A model generated the notes under the pieces. It made no database searches, was not told where the DNA came from, and was given only the letters and a program-made list of their open reading frames with translations. A DNA stretch of 64,000 bases, from positions 1 through 64,000 of the forward strand of contig CASFPX010000005.1 in the NCBI GenBank assembly GCA_949296915.1. Reading direction: 5' to 3'. Position numbers and translations under genes: made by a program. Of this stretch, positions 26,478 to 36,400 are shown piece by piece (positions within the stretch are counted from its first letter, which is position 1; every line of letters begins with the position of its first letter). The DNA comes from Onthovicinus sp900555545 (lineage in GTDB: Bacteria; Bacillota; Clostridia; Oscillospirales; Acutalibacteraceae).

Positions 26478-28259
26478 TTAACTAAATATGGGATGATCGA
26501 CAATCTCGACAAAAGGTTTTTTACACTTTTCCAGCTCGAGAATCACGATCTCATTTTCCGCTTTCAGCCAGACGCCGGGCAGATAGAGGGTACGCTGCGG
26601 CCCCACATCCCAGTAACGCCCCAAGTTGATTCCGTTGACGAACACATACCCTTTGGTCAAATTGGTGATTTTCACAAAGCAGTCCAACCTGGATGGCGCT
26701 GAAAATTTCCCCTTCAAATACATCGGCCCCACCGTCTCCCCGGCGGTGAAATCAAGGGCTGAGACCCGCTCAGCAGCAATCGTGTAAATATCAAAATCGT
26801 ACACATACTGCTCCCCGAGCCGGACTGCTGCAAGGCCCTTGCGGTCCGCCAGACGCTTATCAAAATTGATGCGCCCCATCCCTTCCACCAGGATATCGAC
26901 TGTAATCTTCCCACGGAAAGCCGGAATCGGGAATGTAAAGCTCTCTGAGGGCTGAACACCGTTTTTGACCTGCCTGCGGGTCAGCGGCCGGGAGCGGTCA
27001 TACCGGCCAACCAATTGATGGTTGACAAAGACCCATGCAACATCATGTACCCCATCTGCCGAGATCGAAGTATCCGGGTAATCCCCCTCGATCTCCGTAT
27101 GGTATAGAATCAGGCCGTGGGACTGGCCATAGTACTCCATATAGTGCGCGATATGATCCGCATGGTGCACGGACAGGGCCTCCATATTCCGGAACAGGGA
27201 GGTACGCTGCGTCAGCTCCACTTTTCCAAGTGGCTGTGTCTGTGGTCGGGGCGGAAGTTCCGGCGTCGCAATCCCCTGCCTCTTGCACAGTGCGTCACGC
27301 ATGACGTAATACTTGGCCGTATAATCCCCATACTCGTTGAGTGGGGCGTCATAATCATAGCTGGTGGTAGTGGGCTGGTAATATTGGGCGTAGTTGGCCC
27401 CCGCCATATAGCCGAAATTTGTCCCGCCGTGGAACATGTAAAAATTAAAGTTGGCATCCTCACGGAAGAACTGCTCCAAAATGCGCCGGTAGGTCTTTTT
27501 TGACCAAGCGGACGGCGAGTGATGGTGGCGCTCCCGGAAATGGTCAAACCAACCGCACCACATCTCCCCGCACAGGAGCGGCCGATCCGGCTGAAATTCC
27601 TTTAAATCACGGAAGCCGTTTGCGGGATATCCCCCGAAATTTACAACTTTCATCTCGCCGTCTAGGCCGCCGCCGGAGAGATGGTACCTGCTCTCGCCAT
27701 CGGAGGTGAAGAGCAGTACATCAATCCCGTTCTTACGGATTAGGTCGCGCAAGAACCCCAGATATTTTTTATCGCGCCCATAGCTGCCGTATTCATTCTC
27801 GATCTGCATGGCCAGAATAGGACCGCCGCGCGTGACCTGCAACCGGGCCAGTTTTGGAAGCAGCACGTCAAAATATTTTTTGACGTAGGTAATATAGGGT
27901 TCATCATAACAGCGTAACCGGATCTGTTCATGGCGCAGCAGCCAGGCAGGCAAACCGCCGAAATCCCACTCCGCACAGATATACGGGCCTGGGCGGACGA
28001 TCACGTACAACCCCACCTCCTGCGCCGTTTGGATAAAGCGGATGACATCGGCCTGACCCTCGAAGCACCAGCAATTTTCCTCGGGCTGGTGCATATTCCA
28101 TGCAACGTAGGTCTCCACCGTATTGAATCCGGCGGCCTTCAACTTGAGTAAACGGTCGCGCCAGTATTCATGCGGCACCCGGAAATAGTGAATGGCGCCG
28201 GAGTAGATATTAAACTTTTTACCGTCCAGGTAAAACTCCCTGCCGCGGATTTCAAGCAT
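26478..28259 (-). CDS. GH35 beta-galactosidase, intact
   Basis: A 593-residue GH35 enzyme. It has YSGAIHYFRVPHEYWRDRL, RPGPYICAEWDFGGLP, acid Glu in QIENEYGSYG (near 157), nucleophile Glu in CGEMWCGWFDHF (near 231) and MFHGGTNFGYMAGA. The C-terminal jelly-roll modules end with NGINLGRYWDVGPQRTLYLPG. No signal peptide, so it acts on imported galactosides. GH35 members often cleave beta-1,3-galactose from mucin-type or milk-type chains. Its sequence is close to the frameshifted copy at 18315-20035, which suggests an ancestral duplication in the operon. The start follows the upstream stop with no gap and has GGGGAATATGAT before it. Confidence 0.94.
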   Translation of the reverse strand: MLEIRGREFYLDGKKFNIYSGAIHYFRVPHEYWRDRLLKLKAAGFNTVETYVAWNMHQPEENCWCFEGQADVIRFIQTAQEVGLYVIVRPGPYICAEWDFGGLPAWLLRHEQIRLRCYDEPYITYVKKYFDVLLPKLARLQVTRGGPILAMQIENEYGSYGRDKKYLGFLRDLIRKNGIDVLLFTSDGESRYHLSGGGLDGEMKVVNFGGYPANGFRDLKEFQPDRPLLCGEMWCGWFDHFRERHHHSPSAWSKKTYRRILEQFFREDANFNFYMFHGGTNFGYMAGANYAQYYQPTTTSYDYDAPLNEYGDYTAKYYVMRDALCKRQGIATPELPPRPQTQPLGKVELTQRTSLFRNMEALSVHHADHIAHYMEYYGQSHGLILYHTEIEGDYPDTSISADGVHDVAWVFVNHQLVGRYDRSRPLTRRQVKNGVQPSESFTFPIPAFRGKITVDILVEGMGRINFDKRLADRKGLAAVRLGEQYVYDFDIYTIAAERVSALDFTAGETVGPMYLKGKFSAPSRLDCFVKITNLTKGYVFVNGINLGRYWDVGPQRTLYLPGVWLKAENEIVILELEKCKKPFVEIVDHPIFS

Positions 28260-28260
28260 A

Positions 28261-30603
28261 TCATATTCCCCTTTTTAAAACCACTGTTTTTCTCTCATGT
28301 GCCCGCACGCGAACTGTTTGAAAACGGCACATACATGGCTCACGCATCGGTGTTGTACGGTCGCTCTCATTTTCCACAAACAGCCGGTATTCTGCATCCT
28401 GTGCAGTGGGATTGCGAATTGCCAGCGTCAGCTCCTGATCCGTTTTGCGCTGGATGCCACACTCGATATGGTCTAACGTAAAACAGAACCCTGTATCCGG
28501 CTGAATGTAAGCCGCGGGGATTTCCAGATACGTCAACATAGCGGAAACCTCACACCAGCAGGATCCGATCGGAACCTCGCCGACGTTGTTCGTCCCCTCC
28601 CAATCCGAGAGATTGACCCGCTCATTGATCCGCCCCACCGGATTGCAGACGGCTTGATACAGGGGGGACAGCAATTTTTTTAGCCCCCTGCTCTTTGCGG
28701 AGAGGGCAGCCAGCGCCCTGACGTACCCTCGGATGATCAACTTGTGCAGATGTGCGTTCCCGCTGTGCCAGACGTAGCTTGCGTACATGGGCTTTTCGGG
28801 CGTGCTGACGTATTGGGTGATATTGTGTGCAATATCACGGAGCAGCTCCAGATAGGATACATCCCCCGTAGCACGGTAGAGGTGGAATAGCGGCTCTCCC
28901 GACAGGGTACAGATGCCCGGCGCCGCATGCTTGTTCTGCACACTCGCCCAGACCGCACCCGTGGTTGCCGTCCCGCGCTGAGAAAATTGGGTGTCGTTCT
29001 GATAGGCGTAATCATAACCGACACACCAGCTCGCACAGAGGGCGGCGGTATCCTGAGCATATTTCAGCCACTCCCCCTGTCCGGTATACCGGTAGAGGAC
29101 GACAAAGCTCTCCAAAAGGGCAAAGGCCGATTCACTGTCGGGACAGGCCAGGACCTCCCCCGGCCCTCCAGTGGTAAAGCCCTTGGCGACATAGTTCCGA
29201 TAGTATTCCCCGGCGATTTTTTCAGCCGTTTTGCGGTAAGCCAAATGCTCAAACAAATCCGCGCAAAGTACAAGCCCGGCGCACACAATCCCCCCACTGG
29301 CGGATCCGAAAACCCGCGGTTCAAACTGCTCCAAATCGATAAACTGGCCGATTTCACCATTCTTTTCATAAAACCGGACAAAGGCGTCGGCCAACCTTTT
29401 TAAGCCATCCTGCCATTCTTGAGGGATTGTCTCCCCTTCCCTACGCATCGCCAGCATCAGTTTGGCGATATAGTAAAGGGCGTCCGCATTTTTCCGGCTC
29501 ATGACAATCTGTTTGTTTTCCGGTTCCGGATCGTCCCCATATGCTTTGCCATCGCAGAAAATCCCATATAAAAAACCGCTGGGGTGCTGTATTTTATGGA
29601 ATACAAAATCGAGTGTACGGCGGCTCTTTTCCCTTGTCTCCGCACGTCCGATTAAGATCCCCGGCAGGGTATTCATCGCCCCGCCTACCCAGCCCGTCTG
29701 CCACTGGCGGCAAATGCCCGACACCGCCTCGGAGGAGGTGTAAAAGCCAAAATCATCCTGCCAGTTGCGGCGGTTGTACTTTTCCTCGATCAGTCTGAAG
29801 GCATAGTGCCATGTCACATCATTCGGATGGCTGCGGGGAAGTCCCATCGTATGCTGGTACTGGAAAAATCGGTTCAAAAATTCACTCACACTGCCGCACG
29901 GAAAATGATATTCCGTATAGGAAAACGTGATGCGGTCACCGGCGTGGAGCACTGTTCCCCGATCGTCAGACGGCACCCGCGTTGTGCACATCCCGTATTT
30001 ATATGGCGTGCGGACACAGGGCGCGGATAGTGTAAGGCGCATTGTCTGTTCATCCGGCCGCTCCTGAAGCGTCAGGCCAAAATTCCCCACTTCACTGTGT
30101 TGTTCAAAGAACAGGAGATATCCCACGGACTGTTCGGCTGAGTAGTAGCCCACACACGGGAGGGAGAGGTCGCCCACACTGAGCTGAACACAGCCCCCGC
30201 CGTCTTTTTCCAAGCGCGGTACATCGGAGATGACTGTCTGTCCCCGGTAACGGCTCCCCTCCTCCTTCGTCAGCATGGGAGGATACGACTTGTGGATACT
30301 TTTAAAGCGATTCCCGTTGTAAAGGGCCGCAGGTGCAAAGACGTAATTTTGAGCCGACCAGTTTTTAAATATCAACTGAATCCCCAAGCTGGAGCGGCCC
30401 GGTAAGTTTTTCAGAATCCGGAACGTACACACATTTGCCGTCTGCCCCTCCCTCTCCATATGGCGCCGCCAGGCAAAGTCCAGTTCCGGCAATGCAATAT
30501 GCTCCGCCATCGGATATAACTGTTCGTGTATTTTACGGTCGCGGCGATACCGCGTAATCGAAAAAAAACATCTTAGGCCATCACCAGTTTGTACTCCCTG
30601 CAT
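28261..30603 (-). CDS. Alpha/alpha-toroid-like carbohydrate-active protein, unknown specificity
   Basis: About 780 residues. The N-terminal ~290 residues are beta-rich, the middle is a series of helical hairpins with aromatic and acidic residues (RRNWQDDFGFYTSSEAVSG, QTGWVGGAMNTLPGIL, FEPRVFGSASGGIVCAGLV, GPGEVLACPDSESAFALLESF) and the end is a small beta domain. This beta-domain plus (alpha/alpha)6 toroid order is common to several GH and lyase families (for example GH127, GH88/105, PL8-like folds); I cannot choose one. No signal peptide. I chose ATG 30603, nine bases after AAAGGAG; a TTG 12 codons earlier overlaps the transporter stop. Confidence 0.6.
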   Translation of the reverse strand: MQGVQTGDGLRCFFSITRYRRDRKIHEQLYPMAEHIALPELDFAWRRHMEREGQTANVCTFRILKNLPGRSSLGIQLIFKNWSAQNYVFAPAALYNGNRFKSIHKSYPPMLTKEEGSRYRGQTVISDVPRLEKDGGGCVQLSVGDLSLPCVGYYSAEQSVGYLLFFEQHSEVGNFGLTLQERPDEQTMRLTLSAPCVRTPYKYGMCTTRVPSDDRGTVLHAGDRITFSYTEYHFPCGSVSEFLNRFFQYQHTMGLPRSHPNDVTWHYAFRLIEEKYNRRNWQDDFGFYTSSEAVSGICRQWQTGWVGGAMNTLPGILIGRAETREKSRRTLDFVFHKIQHPSGFLYGIFCDGKAYGDDPEPENKQIVMSRKNADALYYIAKLMLAMRREGETIPQEWQDGLKRLADAFVRFYEKNGEIGQFIDLEQFEPRVFGSASGGIVCAGLVLCADLFEHLAYRKTAEKIAGEYYRNYVAKGFTTGGPGEVLACPDSESAFALLESFVVLYRYTGQGEWLKYAQDTAALCASWCVGYDYAYQNDTQFSQRGTATTGAVWASVQNKHAAPGICTLSGEPLFHLYRATGDVSYLELLRDIAHNITQYVSTPEKPMYASYVWHSGNAHLHKLIIRGYVRALAALSAKSRGLKKLLSPLYQAVCNPVGRINERVNLSDWEGTNNVGEVPIGSCWCEVSAMLTYLEIPAAYIQPDTGFCFTLDHIECGIQRKTDQELTLAIRNPTAQDAEYRLFVENESDRTTPMREPCMCRFQTVRVRAHERKTVVLKRGI

Positions 30604-30635
30604 TGTGGCGGTCTCCTTTTCCAGAATGAGAGGAT

Positions 30636-32240
30636 TCAATTTTTACCACGCTGTTTTGCCGTAGTTTTTTCTTTGGAAGCGGTAGATTCCTGTGCTTTCG
30701 CATACAGCTCGTTGAGTTCCTCCGCCTCTCGTCTGGCCTTTTCCTCGCGGAACGCCTTCAGCTTGGCGGCCTGTGCTTTTTCATCGAACTTATAGAAGAA
30801 CATGGTTACCGACTGGAGCAGCAGACCAATCGCTCCGAACGCCGTCAGCAGGAAAAAGATTACGTTCAGCAATAGCGTATAGTCTATCCCATTTACGATC
30901 GCGGACTGGGTCGTGCTTTGGATCAGCGGCTGGGTCAGGTCATTCGTGATTGTTGTCATTACCGCAGCATCATATCCGAATGCATCGACAATCTGGAGCA
31001 GTAACGCGTTGAGTACGGCGACGGAGATCTGGCTGATCATGCTCTGGAAGGAGAAGACCATCCCCTCCAGTCGCTTACCGGTGCGCATCTCGATATCCTC
31101 GACAACATCGGAGAACATCGCAACCGTCAGGACAGTCATAATACCCACGGGGAAGTTGGTGAAGAAGCGCAGAAGCATGTAGACGACTGCACCGGAGAAG
31201 GTATTGTACGGCACGATCCAGACGCCCGTGACGAAACAAATAACATCCGCCACAATCCCCACGATGGAAGTGCCGATCCACAGGGTCTTTTTGTCCATCC
31301 GCTTGAGGAATACCGGGACCAGCGCCATGGACAGCATATAGGAGGCGCCGCTGCCGATCTGCAGGAGCGGTGTGAGCAGCCCCTCGCTGGTCAGCTGCAC
31401 GGAGAATCCAAACGTCTGCTCAATCCAGTTGCACAACTCTTCAATCGGCAGTACGCCAATACAGTTCCACTTGGCAAAATAGGGCAGGAACATGGAACCG
31501 ATATTGACCAGCGAGGAGAAGAACATTGCAATTGTCAAAATGACAAACTTTTTATCCTTAAAGACCACTTTCAGGCCCTCAATATATTTTTCGCGATGAG
31601 GCGGCAGGGTAATTTTCTCCTTAAACCCAAAGGCGGAAAAGAACATTGGGATCGCGCCGAGTGTGGCAAAGACGAGCGCCGCCATAAAATATCCCGTCTT
31701 TTGATCCTCGCGGCCCCACATGCCTGCCACCGTAAAAAACAGAAGAGAGGGCAGAACCGATCCGAGCGAGCCGAGAATATTACTCCAGGAGAGCGCCTTG
31801 ACGCGCACCTTATCCTCCGGGAAAATGAGGGGCGCGAGGCCCTTATTGGGGATGTCGAGCGCCGTATAGACGGTGTAATAGAGCAGATAGGCAAAGATGG
31901 CATAGGCAAAGTTGCCGTTCTGTCCAAAATCCACGGGTGCAAACAGCAATGCCGTAGCCAAGATCATCGGGAAAGACATCCACAGGATCCAGGGGCGGCA
32001 CTTGCCAAACCGGGTGCGCGTCTTATCCACCAACATCCCCATGAGCGGATCGTTTACCGCATCCCACACCTTGGTCACGGAGACCAGAATGCTCGTCATG
32101 GTCAGAGAAAGACCGAGGACATCTGTAAAGTACATGTTCAGCGCGGTGCCCACAATTCCGTAGATCGTGCTCATTCCGAATGGGAGGAAGGAATAGGCGA
32201 TGATCTCACGCGTCGATTTGTCTTTAAAAAGTTTACTCAT
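30636..32240 (-). CDS. GPH-family sugar:cation symporter
   Basis: A 534-residue polytopic membrane protein of the MelB/GPH type: KSTREIIAYSFLPFG at the start, then ALNMYFTDVLGLSLTM, WDAVNDPLMGMLVDKTRTRFGKCRPW (the conserved D-P-x-x-G-x-x-x-D signature of the family) and about twelve membrane segments. A ~60-residue, Lys/Glu/Ala-rich helical tail after the last segment is longer than in MelB. It should import the glycoside that the following cytosolic hydrolases degrade. ATGA overlap with the ROK gene upstream shows tight coupling to its regulator. Confidence 0.92.
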   Translation of the reverse strand: MSKLFKDKSTREIIAYSFLPFGMSTIYGIVGTALNMYFTDVLGLSLTMTSILVSVTKVWDAVNDPLMGMLVDKTRTRFGKCRPWILWMSFPMILATALLFAPVDFGQNGNFAYAIFAYLLYYTVYTALDIPNKGLAPLIFPEDKVRVKALSWSNILGSLGSVLPSLLFFTVAGMWGREDQKTGYFMAALVFATLGAIPMFFSAFGFKEKITLPPHREKYIEGLKVVFKDKKFVILTIAMFFSSLVNIGSMFLPYFAKWNCIGVLPIEELCNWIEQTFGFSVQLTSEGLLTPLLQIGSGASYMLSMALVPVFLKRMDKKTLWIGTSIVGIVADVICFVTGVWIVPYNTFSGAVVYMLLRFFTNFPVGIMTVLTVAMFSDVVEDIEMRTGKRLEGMVFSFQSMISQISVAVLNALLLQIVDAFGYDAAVMTTITNDLTQPLIQSTTQSAIVNGIDYTLLLNVIFFLLTAFGAIGLLLQSVTMFFYKFDEKAQAAKLKAFREEKARREAEELNELYAKAQESTASKEKTTAKQRGKN

Positions 32241-33214
32241 TTTTCGATTGCTCCTCTTTTGAAATATCCATATTGATCCACCCTCCGGAAAAGTCCGGCA
32301 CGGATATCGGCGTAGTATTCATCCGATACCGCGTACTCCGGGATGGCGGTGGCAGGGAGCTCCCGGACCGCCTGCCTGAAAATCTCGGAAAAGCGGTTCT
32401 GCCGCCCGGAGCGGTAAAAGATGATTTGATCGGGGTTGAGATAGATGATAATATTGCGGACAATCTTGGCCGGATAGGCGATGCCCATGATGTTTTTGCG
32501 CACATCCTGAGTGTGACCAACCTCCCCTGCGAAGCCGGAGGCTCCCTCCAACACATGGCCGTTGACCATCTCGCCCACACCAACACCGTTGTGCCCAAAT
32601 TGTGCGGTAACAAGATTGAACCCCAAATTCTCGTCCAAACGCGTGGCAGCCCCCAGCACTGTCAGTTTCATATCATTCTGGACAACAACATGGACGCCAA
32701 AGCGATGCTCCAGATCGGATTGAATATCAAACCCCTCCATGGAGCGGTTGTAATACCAGTCCATGATCCGGCCATTCTTGATCACACAGGGGAGGGAAAC
32801 ACAAACTGTCCCCACTGCATATTGACCCACAAATGACTGGATCTCGCTGCACAGGCACTGGTAATACTGCGCCATATCAAAGTGATTTTGCGTCTCCATG
32901 ATACATTCTCTGTTAAAGTCGTATAGCTGGATCAGGAACCGGTTATCATCTGTAATGACTACCAGATAATATTGGTATGCAGGATTGATTAAAAATTGCT
33001 GTGCCCTCCGTCCGCCCGTGGAGTCCGCCGTATCCCCTGACAGGATCATTCCGCACCGGACGCCCTCCTCGACACACTTTTTTACCGTTGTCAGACCGAC
33101 GCTTAGCTGCTCCGTTATCTGGGACAGACTGCACACGCCGAGCCTGCGCATCACTTTTAAAACCTCTGAAAAATTTTTGATCCGAATGTTCTCAAGCGCC
33201 TTTTGATTTAGCAT
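32237..33214 (-). CDS. ROK-family transcriptional regulator
   Basis: About 325 residues from ATG 33214 (MLNQKALENIRIKNFSEVL); a GTG at 33280 is a possible longer start. An N-terminal winged helix-turn-helix (CSLSQITEQLSVGLTTVKKCVEEG) precedes a ROK ATPase-like sugar-binding fold (GTVCVSLPCVIKNGRI, VVVQNDMKLTVLGAA, GHNGVGVGEMVNGHVLEGASGFAGEVGH). The usual zinc-binding cysteine cluster after GH is not seen (HTQDVRKNIMG instead), so it probably responds to ligand as a regulator rather than acting as a kinase. First gene of the glycan operon, likely autoregulated from the promoter at 33310-33338. Confidence 0.88.
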   Translation of the reverse strand: MLNQKALENIRIKNFSEVLKVMRRLGVCSLSQITEQLSVGLTTVKKCVEEGVRCGMILSGDTADSTGGRRAQQFLINPAYQYYLVVITDDNRFLIQLYDFNRECIMETQNHFDMAQYYQCLCSEIQSFVGQYAVGTVCVSLPCVIKNGRIMDWYYNRSMEGFDIQSDLEHRFGVHVVVQNDMKLTVLGAATRLDENLGFNLVTAQFGHNGVGVGEMVNGHVLEGASGFAGEVGHTQDVRKNIMGIAYPAKIVRNIIIYLNPDQIIFYRSGRQNRFSEIFRQAVRELPATAIPEYAVSDEYYADIRAGLFRRVDQYGYFKRGAIEK

Positions 33215-33287
33215 CGTAACACTTTTCACCCCGCAATAGAACAGATGGCGTCCACAATTTTCAGCATGATTTTGGGACACGCCACTT

Positions 33288-33304
33288 TTGATACCCGGTG
33301 TTAA
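33288..33304. promoter_or_regulatory. Candidate ROK operator
   Basis: TTGATACC-C-GGTGTTAA is an imperfect inverted repeat (6 of 8 positions per arm) at the predicted transcription start of the operon. Placement and symmetry suit a repressor site for the ROK protein encoded just downstream. This is inference. Confidence 0.4.
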
Positions 33305-33309
33305 AAGAT

Positions 33310-33338
33310 ATTTTAAGCCTTTTTATAACGGACGTCAA
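33310..33338 (-). promoter_or_regulatory. Promoter of the glycan-utilisation operon
   Basis: TTGACG (33333-33338), exactly 17 bp, then TAAAAT (33310-33315) on the minus strand, a close SigA match. It is the only clear promoter between the giant-protein terminator and the ROK gene. Overlapping stops and short gaps downstream suggest it drives all genes to 12.7 kb. Confidence 0.75.
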
Positions 33339-33435
33339 TCCCGCTTTCAGGAAATTCCCGAGTTTTTGATTCCAATCTTTTGCGCTGTTTTTTGGTGATA
33401 ATCACTGTTGACAAGGGCAAATCGCAGAAAAAGGC

Positions 33436-33469
33436 ACAAAAAACGCCCCGCCACTCGCGTGGCGGGGCG
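33436..33469 (-). terminator. Terminator of the giant secreted-protein gene
   Basis: CGCCCCGCCAC (33444-33454) and GTGGCGGGGCG (33459-33469) form a perfect 11-bp stem with a TCGC loop. On the minus strand it is followed by GTTTTTTGTG. It lies 31 bp after the stop of the 1855-residue gene. Confidence 0.92.
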
Positions 33470-33499
33470 CCTGTTATTTAGCGCGGGACTTTTCCGCTA

Positions 33500-36400
33500 T
33501 TATTTCTGCCAGTCGTAGTTGTAGAAACGAACCTTGACCGGGTTGGACGTTACGGTATTGCCGTACGCATCCTCAACGGTCACCTGAATCCAGCAGGAAT
33601 GTGCGCCAATCACGCTGTTCTTCGCGCGGATGGTCGCTTCCATTCCGTTGGGCTCGATGTCCGCTTCCGGCTTATCGACGGACCAGTCGGCATACTCCCA
33701 GCTGACGCGCTTGACATCATCGATCCCAAGCTCGCCGCCGTTGATCTGGACGCCAAGCGTCACAGGCGTGCTGTTCCACTTCTTCATCCAGGAGACTTTC
33801 TGATAGACGATTTCGCCCACAGGAGCCCCATTCTGCGTGATGGTAACAGCCGTCACAGGCGTGCCAAGGTCAAGCGCATTGAACGCATCCAGCAGGGCCG
33901 CACATGCCTCGTTGACAGAATCCTGAGAGGCCAGCTCATTAGCCGCAACCTCCTTGGCTGTCGCCAAGACATCGTTGATCTGCGCCAGCTGATCCTCGGT
34001 GAGCGTCGTTCCCTCGACCTTCGCGATCGCCGCATTCAGATCAGCCTTATTGGCACGGACGCGAACCACACAGCTGACGACAAATCCGCCATCCTCTGTG
34101 GTAGCCTTAATCTCCGTATCGCCAACGCCGACGGCAGTGACGACACCGTTCTCAACCGTTGCTACGCGCTCATTCGAGGAAGTCCAGGCCGCGTTCTTAT
34201 TCTTGACCGTAACCGGCTTGAAGCTCAGGCTCAGCGTGGTCTGCTCGCCGACGAGCATATCGGCGGAGGTGCGGTCGATGCTCACATCGGTGATCTTCCC
34301 CTGGAAGAACGCCACAAGGCGCTCAAAGAAGTCGATCAAACCGCTTGTGCCAACACCGTCGCCCGTGATGAGACCGAAGGACAGGAAATCCAGTACGCCG
34401 TCGGCCCAATCCGCAAAGTCTGCCAGGAAGCCGCCCTGACTCTGAAGCGTCTCAAAGACAGCGCTCCAGCGCTCATTGAAGTCCTTGATATCGGTGAGGG
34501 CGCCGCCCGCAGTCTCATGTGTGGTCTGGAAGATCACATACGCAGCATGCAGGATCTTGTCAACGCCGTTGTCCTCCTGGTACATCGTCGCGAACGTGTT
34601 GAAGATCTCCAGCAGGGAATCCGCCGTCTCCTGATCCAGGCCGGCCTGATTTGCGATCAGATCCGTGATGACCTTCTGGTTCTCCTCATAGAAGAGCAGG
34701 TCCACCACATTGCGCATCAGAACTGTGACAAAGTCAGCTTTATCCGTGTTCATCAGCATGTAGTAGGGCTGCAGATCAGACTTGGAGTCATACGGGGTCA
34801 CCGTACCGACCATGAGCAGGCTCAGATCGTTCAGGAACGGGATCTTCAGGTTCAGCTTCTGGCCGCCAACCTCAAGGTTTGCAAGCAGGTCAACAAGAAT
34901 CTGCTGCAGGTTGAAATTCAGGTCAAAGCTGATGTTGTAGATCGGACGGACTGTATCGAGCAGGACAAACGCCGACTGGGCAACGTTCTTGATCGCCGTG
35001 GTGAGCCCACCGCAGTCAATGAAGTACAGCAGGTTCGGCAGGATGTCGATGATCGTATCGATCGGGTTCTGATAAATGCGATCCACCAGATACAGGATCG
35101 GGTTGAGGATGTCGTTGAGCGCGCGGCTCGGATCCTGGTTGACATGAAGGACGTACTCATCATAGGAGTGGATAAACGCCGGGTTGCAGCCCAGGTTCTC
35201 CAGCAGCGGGACGATACCGTTCTGGTAGCCGTTATAGCCGTTGGCCGTAACGGTGCCGAGCACGGAGATATCCTCGCCCGTCAGCAGGAAGGAAAGGAGC
35301 GGCGTCAGCGGCGAAAGCGCCTCAGACAGGCCAGCCGCAAATGTGATGCTGTCACCCGGGACAACGCCCCAGTTGGTAGACTCCGTCACACTGTTCCAGC
35401 TGCTCAGATCCACATCGACCAGATCCAGGATCGGAGCAAGATCAATGCCGATACCATTCAGCGCATCACGAATGGTGATCACAATCGTGTTGATCATCTC
35501 GTTGGTGTAGAACTCATCCGCGATGTAGCTGCGGATCAGGTCACCAAGGCCGGGCATATCGGCGCCGCCGAGGATGGTCATCATGTTGTCGACAAACTCA
35601 TCGAGGTTGTCGGCAATGTACTGAGCTTCCTCCTTGGTCCAGTTTTCACTGTACTCAACCGTGTTGACCGGAAGCAGGTTGCCCTCCTCATCGACAGATG
35701 CCGGGGCATACTTGTAGGTGTACTCCTGTGCAGCGTACTCCTGCGGCACGAAGAGCTCCGTCAGGGCGCAGATCACGCCATCCGGATTGGTCCCAAGGCC
35801 GGTGATGATATTCATCACATCGTCGCCCAGGGCGATCTCGGAGCCGGTCATCTGGCCGATCAGGGCAAACAGGGCATCCATGAAGTCCGCATCGCCCACC
35901 ATGCCGAGCACGTAACGCAGAACTGCGAGCAGGACTGCGGGCTTGTCGGTCGTGTAAACGACATGGCCATTGCCACCATCCGCCAACGTGCCAAGGCTGG
36001 CCAGATAGGCCTGATCGATCGTCGGAAGAACCAGATTCGCATCCGGTGCTACCATGCCGAGCACCATCTTGATCAGCTCGTTAACGTCGCTGAGCGCGCT
36101 CATATCAAGCGTGCCGGCAAGTGCTGTGGAAAGGATGGCATACAGGTCGTTGCCGCCAAGCGGTCCGGCGAGCAGTTCCTCAAGCGTCGTCTCATAGGCC
36201 GTAACCAAGCCCCAGAGAGTCGTAATCTTGAGAGAGCCGGTGATCTTCGCATTCTCAAGCTTCTCGGTGATCAGGTCGAAATCCATCACATAGGCCAGTT
36301 TCGGCAACAGGTCAAGCAGGGTGCTGACCGGCGCATCCGCCAGCGTATCGATATAATCGAGCAGCGGGTTCAGGATCGGCGGAAGCAAGTCCTGTGAATA

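Noticed and set aside
33599..36397. 932-codon plus-strand frame
   Set aside because: Antisense to the 1855-residue gene; length is a by-product of its codon use. No ribosome site or domain.
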